Below are positions 1 through 7,845 of a stretch of 16,978 bases of DNA, one piece after another; the stretch's first letter is position 1; each line of letters starts with the position of its first letter. The position numbers and the translations under genes were made by a program. The notes under the pieces were generated by a model. The model did not search any database, had not been told where the DNA came from, and saw only the letters and a list, made by a program, of their open reading frames with translations. The DNA comes from an uncultured Oscillospiraceae bacterium (GTDB taxonomy: Bacteria > Bacillota > Clostridia > Oscillospirales > Acutalibacteraceae): assembly GCA_958354085.1 (NCBI GenBank), contig CATWUX010000041.1, forward strand, positions 1 to 16,978, read 5' to 3'.

Positions 1-644
1 CGGAGCAGCTGCGCGACAGTTTGCCTTCGGAGGAGATCCCGCCTGCCCTGCGCCGCACGGTGTCGCTTGGCGCATACAGCGCCGACAGTCTGCGGCTGGC
101 TTGTACGGACAAACCGCAGGATGTAATCGAAATCGTGCCGGGACAGTTGCTGACGCGCCGCGTCTCGGCCGTGTTGCCGCAGCGGGACGGCGTGTTTGTG
201 CCGGATACGCAGATAAACAAGATCGCGGTGTTGGAGAGACATCACGCCACCGGCTCCTGCGGCGTGGGAGCGATCATCGGGTTTTCCGTGGACGGTGCCA
301 TCGCAACAACCGTGGCGCACGATTCGCACAACCTGACCGTGGTGGGCAGCAACGACGCGGATATGCTCACCGCTATCCGTGAATTGGAACGGTGTCAGGG
401 CGGCTATACGCTGGTACAGCATGGGCAGGTGCTCGCCACACTGCCTCTGCCGATATGCGGGCTCCTGACCGGCGAAAAAAACGCCGTTGTGGACGAACAG
501 CTGCAAAAGATGCTGACAATCAGCCGGCAGATGGGTGTGCCGGAATCGTTTGAGCCGTTTATCACCTTGTCCTTTTTGTCGCTGCCGGTGATTCCCGAAA
601 TCCGCATTACCAACCGCGGCATCTTGTTGTTCCGGGAATTGTAG
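1..644 (+). CDS. ade: Adenine deaminase, C-terminal part (5' end outside window)
   Basis: Adenine deaminase converts adenine to hypoxanthine and ammonia in purine salvage, in the cytoplasm. The reading frame (first full codon at base 3) is open to the left edge, so the true start and the metal-binding amidohydrolase core lie outside. What remains is the family's diagnostic C-terminal domain: ERHHATG, then GAIATTVAHDSHN followed by VVGSNDADM, then LPLPICGLL, and near the end FITLSFLSLPVIPEIRIT. These blocks match the order in known Ade/AdeC proteins. The protein stops with TAG at 642-644 and is followed by a hairpin terminator. The TTG at base 21 is not a plausible start because conserved sequence is open upstream of it. 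The family call is firm; only the missing N-terminal half limits it. Confidence 0.93.
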   Translation, partial: EQLRDSLPSEEIPPALRRTVSLGAYSADSLRLACTDKPQDVIEIVPGQLLTRRVSAVLPQRDGVFVPDTQINKIAVLERHHATGSCGVGAIIGFSVDGAIATTVAHDSHNLTVVGSNDADMLTAIRELERCQGGYTLVQHGQVLATLPLPICGLLTGEKNAVVDEQLQKMLTISRQMGVPESFEPFITLSFLSLPVIPEIRITNRGILLFREL

Positions 645-684
645 GCCGCGAAGACGGCAACCCGCATACCTGTTTTCGCAACGC

Positions 685-732
685 AAGAGCCGGGCGGCGG
701 CTTCTTTTCTCGAAGTGTGCTGCCCGGCTCTT
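685..732 (+). terminator. Rho-independent terminator after adenine deaminase
   Basis: Perfect 11-bp arms AAGAGCCGGGC (685-695) and GCCCGGCTCTT (722-732) enclose a 26-nt loop that contains an extra CTTC/GAAG stem. A T-rich run (TTATTTTTATTT) follows on the plus strand. It lies between convergent genes, so it may also stop spoIIID transcription from the other side, but the T-tract favours the plus strand. Confidence 0.8.
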
Positions 733-740
733 ATTTTTAT

Positions 741-1001
741 TTATTCCTCATCGGTTTCCTTGCGGTATTTTTCGCGCGTGGCAATGCCGCCGCGAATATG
801 CCGTTGCGCTTTATTGACCTCCAGTACCCGCCGCACACGTCCGTACAGCTGCGGATTCACAATCTGCAGACGATCACTGACATCTTTATGTACTGTGGAT
901 TTCGATATATGGAACTTCTTGGCAGCGGCCCGGACGGTAGCATTGTTTTCGATAATGTACTCCCCCAACTCCACTGCTCGTTCTTCGACAGCTCCTTTCA
1001 C
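741..1001 (-). CDS. spoIIID: Stage III sporulation protein D (SpoIIID), mother-cell transcription regulator
   Basis: SpoIIID is a small DNA-binding protein that activates or represses many sigma-E-dependent genes in the mother cell during sporulation. The 86-residue product shows the family pattern: an N-terminal ERAVELGEYIIE helix, a helix-turn-helix TVRAAAKKFHISKSTVHKDV (residues 22-41), RLQIVNP, and a basic tail QRHIRGGIATREKYR. B. subtilis SpoIIID is of similar length (93 residues). I chose the GTG at 999-1001 rather than the GTG three codons upstream (1008-1010). The Shine-Dalgarno AAGGGG (1010-1015) is 8 nt from the inner GTG and overlaps the outer one, and the inner start aligns with the B. 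subtilis N-terminus as I remember it. A sigma-E-like promoter lies just upstream. It is convergent with adenine deaminase and divergent from the licD cassette. Confidence 0.93.
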   Translation of the reverse strand: MKGAVEERAVELGEYIIENNATVRAAAKKFHISKSTVHKDVSDRLQIVNPQLYGRVRRVLEVNKAQRHIRGGIATREKYRKETDEE

Positions 1002-1030
1002 GCATATCACCCCTTAGGCTTACTTACCAC

Positions 1031-1060
1031 ATTCTTATGCGGGCAGCCGGGCGAATATGC
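1031..1060 (-). promoter_or_regulatory. Candidate sigma-E promoter of spoIIID
   Basis: Read on the minus strand, GCATATT (plus 1054-1060) is followed after 14 nt by CATAAGAAT (plus 1031-1039). The known sigma-E consensus is roughly ATATT, 14-15 nt, then CATACAnT, so both boxes and the spacing fit, with a change in the middle of the -10 box. Its distance to the gene is appropriate, and spoIIID is known to be transcribed by sigma-E RNA polymerase. Confidence 0.6.
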
Positions 1061-1084
1061 GAAAAACCGCGCGAGGCCAAGCAG

Positions 1085-1108
1085 GAAAACGGCTTAGCGC
1101 AAAGCCGT
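1085..1108 (-). terminator. Hairpin with T-tract on the minus strand, orphan terminator candidate
   Basis: Arms ACGGCTT (1089-1095) and AAGCCGT (1102-1108) enclose a 6-nt loop. On the minus strand the stem is followed by TTTTCC. No gene lies immediately upstream on that strand; the licD cassette occupies that side. It could be the leftover terminator of a gene that once preceded spoIIID, or a weak hairpin with no function. Confidence 0.3.
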
Positions 1109-1209
1109 CATAGCGAAGATCCGGCATGGACGCTGACTGTTCTTTCACTCCAACTCCCATCTCCATATCTGCTAAAATAATCCATTTGCAACATACAGAT
1201 GCGAAATAC

Positions 1210-1238
1210 TTGAACTTGTCAGTAGGAAATGGTATATT
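1210..1238 (+). promoter_or_regulatory. Sigma-A type promoter of the licD cassette
   Basis: TTGAAC (1210-1215), a 17-nt spacer, and TATATT (1233-1238) make a near-consensus vegetative promoter about 55 nt before the licD start. A second TATAAT at 1267-1272 lacks a convincing -35 box. Confidence 0.6.
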
Positions 1239-1293
1239 AAATAAATGTATAGTTTTTTGCACATCTTATAATTAGGTTAAAAGAGGTTTTAAC

Positions 1294-2184
1294 ATGCGGA
1301 ATACAATGGAAAAATGTGAATTTACCCCTGAACAGCTGCGTGAGGTGCAATTAAAGGGCCTGGAAATACTAAAATACTTCAAACAATTTTGCGAAGAAAA
1401 CCATTTGCTCTTCTATTTCTGCGGCGGCTGCTGTATCGGCACTTTGCGGCATGGCGGCTTTATTCCCTGGGATGACGATGTAGACGTTTTTATGCCCAGA
1501 GAGGATTATGAGCGTTTGGGCAAGCTGTGGAATGAAAAAGCGGACACCTCCCGTTACAGCTATTGCCGTACGGACGAAACCACCTACACCCGTATTTTGC
1601 CCACGACGATCCGGGATAACAACACAACCTTTATTCGCACTCGCCAGTGTGATCTGGATATTAACCATGGCTTAATGATCGACATTCTCCCCTTGGACGG
1701 CTGCCCGTCCGGCAGATTCAAGCGGAAAATGCAAATCATGTGGGCGCTTTTATTTTCCATGTTCAATACACAGGAAGCACCGACCAGTAAAGGTAAGCTG
1801 TTTACGCTTATCGGTCGTATTCTGCTCGCGCTCGTTCCGACGCAAAAGGGACGCTATCGGGTATGGCGGTTTTGCGAGAAAAAAATGTCGCAATATAAAA
1901 TTGAGGACTGTGATTATATCACAGAGCTTTGCGCACGTTATCAATATATGACCAACGAATACCCCAAGGCTATCTTTGCCGAAGCGGTATACAAGGATTT
2001 TGAGGGATACCAAATGCCTATTCCCGTAGGATACGACACGTATCTGAAAATGGCGTTCGGCGATTATATGCAGCTGCCTCCCGAGGAAGAGCGTATTGCC
2101 AAACATGACGTTGTCCTGTGCGATCTTCACAACAGCTATTTAAAATATAAAGGCCAATATTATTGTGTAGAGGAAACAACATGA
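1294..2184 (+). CDS. LicD-family phosphotransferase for surface glycan decoration
   Basis: LicD-family proteins transfer phosphocholine or related phospho-groups onto teichoic acid, capsule or lipooligosaccharide sugars. They belong to the nucleotidyltransferase fold and act in the cytoplasm or at the inner membrane face. The 296-residue product has the hallmark N-terminal core: an amphipathic helix around residues 12-35, GGCCIGTLRHGGFIPWDDD (residues 44-62) and D64 in the DVDVFM stretch, giving the acidic metal-binding cluster. The start ATG at 1294 follows AAGAGG (1281-1286) with 7-nt spacing; an in-frame ATG at codon 5 is less well placed. The stop overlaps the start of a tiny reading frame (ATGA, 2181-2184). 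It is first of three genes with glycosyltransferase and flippase. I saw no licA, licB or licC genes here, so the transferred group cannot be named. Base composition is AT-richer than adenine deaminase or galE. Confidence 0.88.
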   Translation: MRNTMEKCEFTPEQLREVQLKGLEILKYFKQFCEENHLLFYFCGGCCIGTLRHGGFIPWDDDVDVFMPREDYERLGKLWNEKADTSRYSYCRTDETTYTRILPTTIRDNNTTFIRTRQCDLDINHGLMIDILPLDGCPSGRFKRKMQIMWALLFSMFNTQEAPTSKGKLFTLIGRILLALVPTQKGRYRVWRFCEKKMSQYKIEDCDYITELCARYQYMTNEYPKAIFAEAVYKDFEGYQMPIPVGYDTYLKMAFGDYMQLPPEEERIAKHDVVLCDLHNSYLKYKGQYYCVEETT

Positions 2185-2315
2185 TTTTTGGCGCAAGCCG
2201 GCGGTGTCGGAACGCGGATAAATATAGCGGATATGTCCAAGCAGTTCCTGCCGTTGAGCGCCTGCGCCGTTTTTTCGTCAATGGTTTGCCTCCTGTTTTA
2301 ATCGTATTTACTTGA
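2181..2315 (+). CDS. Possible 44-residue reading frame coupled to licD (low support)
   Basis: The ATG overlaps the licD stop codon (ATGA) and is preceded by AGAGGA about 7 nt upstream, so ribosomes finishing licD could start here. It begins MIFGASRRCRN and ends at a TGA at 2313-2315. It matches no family I recognise. The IFGA start recalls the first strand of a Rossmann-type nucleotide-binding protein of the sort seen in glycan clusters, but the rest does not continue that fold. It may be the stub of a decayed gene between licD and the glycosyltransferase, a coupling leader, or chance. Confidence 0.2.
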   Translation: MIFGASRRCRNADKYSGYVQAVPAVERLRRFFVNGLPPVLIVFT

Positions 2316-2341
2316 AAAATGCCGCGAAGGGAGCTTTGTTT

Positions 2342-3370
2342 GTGGAAACCAATCCGACGCCCTGCCTTTTATCCGTTATCATTCCGGTTTATAATGTGCA
2401 GAAATATTTAAAAAGCTGCGTGGACAGCGTTTTATGTCAAAACCGTCTGGAGGATGACGTGGAAATATTGCTCATTGACGACGGTTCAACCGACAACAGC
2501 CCTGCCTTATGCGATGAATACGCCCAAAACCATGCGCAGATTCGTACTTTTCACAAAGAAAACGGCGGCCTGTCCGACGCCCGTAACTACGGTATTCAAA
2601 AGGCGCAGGGACAATATATTGTTTTCTTAGATAGCGATGATTTTTGGGAACAGGGATATATTGACGAGATCAAAGATATCGTCAATGTGACTCCCGATGT
2701 TGATTTGATTTTCGGAAACTATATTCAATATTACGAGAAAGAAAACAAAAAAATCTATGCCGAAAATTTTTTGACCCGTGCAGATGCCGCAGGCAAAACC
2801 GGTGTGGAGATATTGCTGTCTATTCTGTGCAGAGAACATCAATGCATTTCCAGCGCCTGTAAGAATGTCTATGCCCGCCGTTTATTGGTAAATAATCAGC
2901 TGTACTTCAAAAAAGGGATTTTGTGCGAGGACGCCTTTTGGTCGCCCAATGTTTATTTCCGTGCCCAAAAATGCAGTGTCCTGCAAAACAGTTATTATTA
3001 TTACCGTAAGCAAAGAGAAAACTCCATCACCAACACCTACAACCTAAAACTGCTCCGCGATATTCTGTATATTTGTAATTACTGGATTGATTATATCCAG
3101 AAATCGCCTTACAGTGATGAGTTCAAGCAACTATTTATCAACGAGTATGCCGTTCATTTCAGAAGCAACATTCAAAAAGTATATTCCGGGAAACGTAAAG
3201 ACCGCAAACAGGCGATTGCATTGGTCAGGGATAACCTTTCAATTTTAGCTTTGTCTTCCCGTCCCGGCCATATCAAATTGAAAAAATTGATTGACAGGGT
3301 CGGCTTAAAGCCGGTGCTGATCTTCCTGAATATACGGTATCGGATTTGGCAGATGCGTAAAACCTCCTAG
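2342..3370 (+). CDS. Family 2 glycosyltransferase (GT-A fold)
   Basis: This enzyme is expected to add a sugar from a nucleotide-sugar donor to a lipid-linked glycan at the cytoplasmic membrane face. The 342-residue product has the standard GT2 order: SVIIPVYNVQKYL (residues 11-23), LLIDDGSTDNS (43-53), NGGLSDARNYG (74-84) and the DXD-type metal site FLDSDD (95-100). The C-terminal half is less conserved and basic, as in capsule or teichoic-acid glycosyltransferases of the EpsJ/WaaE type; there is no obvious membrane helix. I chose GTG at 2342 because AAGGGAG (2327-2333) sits 8 nt upstream; the in-frame TTG at 2312 has no comparable site. The gene lies between licD and a flippase on the same strand. 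Donor and linkage cannot be predicted. Confidence 0.9.
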   Translation: METNPTPCLLSVIIPVYNVQKYLKSCVDSVLCQNRLEDDVEILLIDDGSTDNSPALCDEYAQNHAQIRTFHKENGGLSDARNYGIQKAQGQYIVFLDSDDFWEQGYIDEIKDIVNVTPDVDLIFGNYIQYYEKENKKIYAENFLTRADAAGKTGVEILLSILCREHQCISSACKNVYARRLLVNNQLYFKKGILCEDAFWSPNVYFRAQKCSVLQNSYYYYRKQRENSITNTYNLKLLRDILYICNYWIDYIQKSPYSDEFKQLFINEYAVHFRSNIQKVYSGKRKDRKQAIALVRDNLSILALSSRPGHIKLKKLIDRVGLKPVLIFLNIRYRIWQMRKTS

Positions 3371-3491
3371 GCTGTGCGAGCGAAAAAGCATTTTCCTTAT
3401 CAACAGGGCAGAATATCTCCTTTGGCGTGCCGCATCCTATAAGGAATCCACACAACCAGAATCTACAAAAGTGAAGTGGTGATTTTCCCCT

Positions 3492-5045
3492 ATGCGAACC
3501 AAAAATTCATTGATCAATATTGCCGTCAGCATCTGTTCCTATGGTTTCTTGATGGTCAGCTCCTTTTTGACACGGGGCGTTTTTTCCCGTGAGTTGGGGC
3601 TGGCCATAGCCGGCATTGAAGGATTATTCTTAAACATTGTTTCTATGCTGGCCATTGCAGAGCTTGGCATCGGCGTAGGTATCGTGTATAAGCTGTATAA
3701 GCCTATTGCAGATAACGACAAGGTGCGCATTGCGGTTTTGCTGAACTTTTACAAAAAAGCCTATATGGTGATCGGCACGGTCGTTTTATTGTTAGGTGTC
3801 GGCACAGCCAGTTTTGTGTGGGTTTTCATCGATGACAAGGCGATGTATTCAAAATGGCAGCTCAGTCTGCTGTTTATGTTTTATGTTTTTGATGTACTTT
3901 CCTCCTATTTATACGCCCATAAACGGGCTATGTTTACGGCAGATCAAAAAAACTATGTCAACAACATAGCGCATACCATTTGCCAAGGTCTCTCTTGTAT
4001 ACTGCAAGTGACGACTTTGATTCTGTTTAAATCGTTCGTAGTCTATCTGATTATAAAGGTTTCTCTCCGATTGCTGGAAAACGTGATAATTTCCTTGCAA
4101 TACAACAAAAAATATAAAGATATCGATCTGAAAATCAAAGAGGAAATGCCCAAAGCGGAAAAAGATTCGCTGTTCAAAAATATTAAAGCCATGTTTTTGC
4201 ATCGTGTAGCCGGCTTTAGTGTATCTTCCACTTCCAGCATGATTATAACCGGCTTTGTCGGCGTTGTAGCCAATGGTATTTATTATAACTATACGTTGAT
4301 CACCAATGGCTTTCTGAACCTCACCAATCAGCTGTTTAATGGTATCGTGGCCAGCTTTGGCGATTTGCTTACCACCTCCACCAAAGACCGCTCTTTTGAA
4401 AACTTTAAAGCCATTTATTTTATTAACTATCTGATTTTCTCGTTTTTATCCGTCGGTATATTGGTGGTGGTGCAGCCTTTTGTCCGTATATGGATAGGCG
4501 AAAAGGGGTTATTCCCCATGACCACTGTCTTGTTGATCGTGCTGCTTTTTTATATGACCGGAATGCGTCAGTCCGTTTATATGGTGCGTACCAGCGCCGG
4601 AGTTTATCAGCCGGATAAATATTTGGCCGTTGTGGAAGCGATCATAAATATCGGCCTGGCTATCGTATTGGCCAAGCCTTTGGGGATCAACGGCGTATTG
4701 TGTGCGAATTTGATCAGTCTCATTGCTATCCCTTTCTGGACCCAGCCTTATATCGCGTATAAAAAAGTGTTTGGCAAAAGCTTATGGTATCATTACAAAC
4801 GCTATGCACTCTACGCTGTCCTGACGGCCGCCATAGGGGCGCTGACCTATTTTGTATGCTGGCTTTTGCCCGTGTCCTCTCTTGGCTTACGGGTGATATG
4901 CAACATGGTATTGGCCGTCATTATCCCCAACGGAATCAATATTCTGCTGTTTCATAAAACCCCGGAATTTCAATATTTAAAGAATACGTTTACCGGATTG
5001 CTGCAATCCGTAAAAAACAAAAAACTGCAAAACAAACACACTTAA
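3492..5045 (+). CDS. Wzx-like polysaccharide flippase (MOP superfamily)
   Basis: Proteins of this family flip undecaprenyl-linked oligosaccharide repeat units across the cytoplasmic membrane. The 517-residue sequence is hydrophobic throughout, with about a dozen membrane segments separated by short basic loops. The N-terminus (TKNSLINIAVSICSYGFLM, then FLTRGVFSRELG and GLFLNIVSMLAIAELGIG) is typical of the RfbX/Wzx polysaccharide biosynthesis family. A basic loop around residues 200-235 (KYKDIDLKIKEEMPKAEKD) precedes the second half. The ATG at 3492 is preceded by GAAGTGGTGAT about 10 nt upstream. It closes the licD-glycosyltransferase cassette and is followed at once by a strong hairpin. No Wzy polymerase or Wzz chain-length regulator is seen, so the exported unit may be short, or the other genes lie elsewhere. 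Confidence 0.88.
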   Translation: MRTKNSLINIAVSICSYGFLMVSSFLTRGVFSRELGLAIAGIEGLFLNIVSMLAIAELGIGVGIVYKLYKPIADNDKVRIAVLLNFYKKAYMVIGTVVLLLGVGTASFVWVFIDDKAMYSKWQLSLLFMFYVFDVLSSYLYAHKRAMFTADQKNYVNNIAHTICQGLSCILQVTTLILFKSFVVYLIIKVSLRLLENVIISLQYNKKYKDIDLKIKEEMPKAEKDSLFKNIKAMFLHRVAGFSVSSTSSMIITGFVGVVANGIYYNYTLITNGFLNLTNQLFNGIVASFGDLLTTSTKDRSFENFKAIYFINYLIFSFLSVGILVVVQPFVRIWIGEKGLFPMTTVLLIVLLFYMTGMRQSVYMVRTSAGVYQPDKYLAVVEAIINIGLAIVLAKPLGINGVLCANLISLIAIPFWTQPYIAYKKVFGKSLWYHYKRYALYAVLTAAIGALTYFVCWLLPVSSLGLRVICNMVLAVIIPNGINILLFHKTPEFQYLKNTFTGLLQSVKNKKLQNKHT

Positions 5046-5046
5046 C

Positions 5047-5086
5047 AAAGGGCTGCAATCTCATTTTCTTAAGATTGCAGCCCTTT
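5047..5086 (+). terminator. Strong hairpin terminator of the polysaccharide cassette
   Basis: Perfect 15-bp arms AAAGGGCTGCAATCT (5047-5061) and AGATTGCAGCCCTTT (5072-5086) with a 10-nt loop lie two bases after the flippase stop codon. The T-tract is short and inside the stem (CCCTTT), so it can act in both directions. Confidence 0.8.
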
Positions 5087-5128
5087 ATACTAAAATCGGA
5101 TGAAACGCTTTTCATCAGATTTTAGTAT
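5087..5128. repeat. Second 19-bp inverted repeat abutting the terminator
   Basis: Arms ATACTAAAATCGGATGAAA (5087-5105) and TTTCATCAGATTTTAGTAT (5110-5128) pair along 19 bp with one mismatch and a 4-nt loop. The repeat begins at the base after the preceding terminator ends, and no poly-T follows. It resembles a dispersed palindromic (REP/MITE-like) element rather than a terminator, although it could end the permease transcript coming from the right. Confidence 0.6.
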
Positions 5129-5185
5129 TATTGGATATTCTGCGCTGTGCCATGAAGCTCTCCGGCAAAGCCGCCAAACCGGCGT

Positions 5186-6541
5186 TTAAGATTGCGCATT
5201 TTTCAGGTTTTTCCGCACGTGTACGTTGTAATACACAACAGCGGCGCCGACGACCGCCAAGCAAAAAGCGGCGTAGGCAAAGAACAGCCAGTTTTGCAGC
5301 GCGCCGGTCAGAATCAGCAGTGCGCCGACCGTCGCCATAACCGGGATCAGCACACCGCGCACCCAGCCCTTGACCTCGCCGTGGCGGAACAGCCGAAACA
5401 CCTGTACATACAGCACCACATACAGCAAATAGCTCATCGCGATCGAGATCTCCGACACATCCGAATTCGGCAGCAGCTGAAAACGGGTGGTCAGATAGTG
5501 AACCACGCTCCAAAAAGCGCACAGCGCAAAGGCAAAGACCGCGGAGTTCACCGGCATCCGCAGTTTCTCGTTTTCTTTCGCCAGCTGCGGTGACAGCGGG
5601 ATCAGCCCGCGCAGCGCGAGCGATTGCGGCAAGCGGATGCTGCCCAGCACCAATCCGTTCACCGTTCCCATCACCGACACGATAACAAATACAAGCAGAA
5701 CCTTCGCGCCGATGCTGCCCAGCAAGTGGGTAGCCGCGTATTCGACATGGGCGTCACCCATGGCCATGACATTTTCCGGCCCGACATAGCCGGTGATGCC
5801 GACAAAATACAGCACATAGACAAGCAAAATGAACAACGGCGCGGTAATAAGCGCCAACGGCACATTGCGTCGGGCGTGGCGCACCTCGTGCGAAATACTG
5901 GTGGACACGATCCAGCCGTCATATGAAAACGCGATCGGCCCGATGGCGGCCAGCCAACCGGTGCTGCGGAAGGTTTCGGCGGAAATGTTGGCAAAACCCG
6001 CGGCGGGATCCCCGAAAAGCAAACCGCAAATGGCCACAAACGCCAGCGGCAGCAGCTTGATGACGGTGGTGGCGTTTTGAAACCAGCCGCCCAGCTTAGC
6101 GGAAAGCACATTGAACACAAAACAAATCAGCAAAAAGCCAAAGCCGATAAGCATTTGCCGCTCCAGCGTCCCTTCCCAGCCGAAAAGCATACAGGTGTAA
6201 ATACCGACCACCCACGCGACGACTACCGTGATCGTGGGGTAATACAGCAGTACCTGAAACCACCCGAAGCTGCACGCGGCACGTTGCCCGGCGAATGCTT
6301 CCGCATACCCGATCAATCCCCCATGCGTATCCGTACGCGCGGCCAGCTCGCTCATACACAAGCCGCCGAAAACGATACCGATCGCACCCAGAAGAAATAC
6401 CAGAACGCCTAAAAATACACTGCCGCCGGTCGCGACCAGAATATTGTCGCTTTTGAAGAAAATCCCCGAGCCGATCACGATGCCGACGATCATAGTGATA
6501 CAAGTAAAAAGTCCATACCGGTTTCGTTCTGCTGCGTGCAT
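5186..6541 (-). CDS. APC-superfamily amino acid permease or exchanger
   Basis: This is a cytoplasmic-membrane secondary transporter for amino acids. The 451-residue product starts MHAAERNRYGLFTCITMIVG and has the conserved first-helix motif IGSGIF (residues 23-28), then about twelve hydrophobic segments. ELAAR and GGLIGYAEAFAG near residues 65-83, and FSYDGW in the middle, are typical of the L-amino-acid transporter (LAT/SteT-like) branch. ATG at 6541 is preceded on the minus strand by AAGGGGG at about 6 nt. The gene is divergent from galE across a 193-bp spacer and convergent with the flippase. Substrate is not predictable; a serine/threonine-type exchanger is one option from family resemblance. 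I found no riboswitch-like structure in its leader. Confidence 0.88.
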   Translation of the reverse strand: MHAAERNRYGLFTCITMIVGIVIGSGIFFKSDNILVATGGSVFLGVLVFLLGAIGIVFGGLCMSELAARTDTHGGLIGYAEAFAGQRAACSFGWFQVLLYYPTITVVVAWVVGIYTCMLFGWEGTLERQMLIGFGFLLICFVFNVLSAKLGGWFQNATTVIKLLPLAFVAICGLLFGDPAAGFANISAETFRSTGWLAAIGPIAFSYDGWIVSTSISHEVRHARRNVPLALITAPLFILLVYVLYFVGITGYVGPENVMAMGDAHVEYAATHLLGSIGAKVLLVFVIVSVMGTVNGLVLGSIRLPQSLALRGLIPLSPQLAKENEKLRMPVNSAVFAFALCAFWSVVHYLTTRFQLLPNSDVSEISIAMSYLLYVVLYVQVFRLFRHGEVKGWVRGVLIPVMATVGALLILTGALQNWLFFAYAAFCLAVVGAAVVYYNVHVRKNLKNAQS

Positions 6542-6657
6542 ACTGTTCCCCCTTTTTCTTAACTATGTATTCTGTTGCCTTGAAAATAGTATGCTCATTT
6601 TCGGTTATCCATTCCGCCGAAATTTTTGCGGATTTTGCCCGTTGCAACAACTGTCCA

Positions 6658-6727
6658 TTGCCAAAACGTTTTTTTGCGCTATAATAAAGACAGACAAAGC
6701 GTACATGATGTTATTATACTAAGGAGG
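6658..6727 (+). promoter_or_regulatory. Promoter and ribosome binding site of galE
   Basis: TTGCCA (6658-6663), a 16-nt spacer and TATAAT (6680-6685) form a strong vegetative promoter. AAGGAGG (6721-6727) is a full-strength Shine-Dalgarno 7 nt before the galE ATG. I saw no clear promoter for the divergent permease in the same spacer. Confidence 0.65.
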
Positions 6728-6734
6728 AAACCAA

Positions 6735-7751
6735 ATGTCTATACTAATTACCGGCGGTTGCGGGTATATCGGCAGCCACACCTGTATCGAGCTTCTGCAG
6801 GCCGGCTACGACATCGTCGTATTGGATAACTATTACAATTCCAAACCGGAGGCGCTGCGGCGTGTCAAAGAACTGGCCGGACGGGATTTCCCGTTCTATG
6901 AGTGCGACATTCGGGATGCGGACGGTCTGCGCCGTATTTTTGCCGCGCACTCCATCGACGCCGTGATTCATTTTGCCGGCCTCAAAGCGGTGGGGGAATC
7001 GGTCAGCAAGCCGCTCGCCTACTACGACAACAATGTCAACGGCACCGTGGTGCTGTGTCAGGTCATGGCTGAATACGGCTGCAAACGCATCGTATTCAGC
7101 TCCTCCGCCACGGTTTACGGCATGAACAATCCCTCGCCGCTGAAAGAGGATATGCCCACCGGCGCCGTCACCAACCCCTACGGCCGCACAAAATACGTGA
7201 TCGAGGAAATTTTGCAGGATACCTGCGTATCCGATCCCGCATGGTCGGCTGTGCTGCTGCGCTACTTCAATCCCATCGGCGCCCATATCAGCGGACGTAT
7301 CGGCGAGGATCCCAATGGCGTCCCCAACAATCTGATGCCTTATATTTCGCAGGTTGCCATCGGCAAGCTGCCGTATCTGTCCATTTTCGGCGATGATTAC
7401 GACACCCATGACGGCACCGGTGTGCGCGACTATATTCATGTTGTGGATTTGGCAAAAGGGCACGTCAAAGCGGTGGAATACGCGCTGAAGCACACCGGCG
7501 CACAGGCGATCAACCTCGGCACCGGCATCGGTTACAGTGTGCTGGATCTTGTCAACGCGTTCCGCACCGCCAACCATGTTGAGGTGCCATATAAGATCGC
7601 TCCCCGCCGTGCCGGCGATATCGCCACCTGCTATTCCGATCCGTCCAAAGCAAAAGAGCTGCTGGGCTGGAGCGTGGAAAAAACGGTGGAGGATATGTGC
7701 CGTGACTCATGGCGCTGGCAGTCCCAGAACCCGCAGGGCTATAACGTTTAA
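6735..7751 (+). CDS. galE: UDP-glucose 4-epimerase
   Basis: GalE interconverts UDP-glucose and UDP-galactose in the cytoplasm with tightly bound NAD, feeding galactose catabolism and surface-glycan synthesis. The 338-residue length is typical. The NAD-binding Rossmann motif TGGCGYIGSH is at residues 6-15, HFAGLKAVGESV at 79-90, the catalytic serine/threonine block SSSATVYG at 122-129, and the catalytic pair Y149 and K153 sits in NPYGRTKY. LLRYFNPIGAH and GDIATCYSD further on are also family signatures. It appears to be a single-gene unit, with its own promoter and a classical terminator 9 nt after the stop. It may serve the nearby glycan cassette, but many genomes use it for galactose use, so that link is inference. 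Confidence 0.96.
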   Translation: MSILITGGCGYIGSHTCIELLQAGYDIVVLDNYYNSKPEALRRVKELAGRDFPFYECDIRDADGLRRIFAAHSIDAVIHFAGLKAVGESVSKPLAYYDNNVNGTVVLCQVMAEYGCKRIVFSSSATVYGMNNPSPLKEDMPTGAVTNPYGRTKYVIEEILQDTCVSDPAWSAVLLRYFNPIGAHISGRIGEDPNGVPNNLMPYISQVAIGKLPYLSIFGDDYDTHDGTGVRDYIHVVDLAKGHVKAVEYALKHTGAQAINLGTGIGYSVLDLVNAFRTANHVEVPYKIAPRRAGDIATCYSDPSKAKELLGWSVEKTVEDMCRDSWRWQSQNPQGYNV

Positions 7752-7760
7752 AACAAGCAG

Positions 7761-7793
7761 CAGCGGCATACAAAACGTATGCCGCTGTTTTTT
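7761..7793 (+). terminator. Rho-independent terminator of galE
   Basis: Perfect 11-bp arms CAGCGGCATAC (7761-7771) and GTATGCCGCTG (7777-7787), a 5-nt loop, and a run of six T (7788-7793). Textbook structure immediately after galE. Confidence 0.93.
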
Positions 7794-7845
7794 GTGCCCA
7801 CCATACCGTACTCGTATTCGTTCTGGAATTCAGTGCTTCCTTGAC

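Noticed and set aside
1035..1262. 75-codon minus-strand frame upstream of spoIIID
   Set aside because: It covers the sigma-E promoter and the licD promoter, has no ribosome site, and shows no protein-like features.
6542..6734. A riboswitch in the permease/galE spacer
   Set aside because: I found promoter and ribosome-site elements only; no long conserved-looking stem or terminator was seen.
6744..7577. 277-codon minus-strand frame opposite galE
   Set aside because: Antisense shadow of a strongly conserved enzyme; no start signals.
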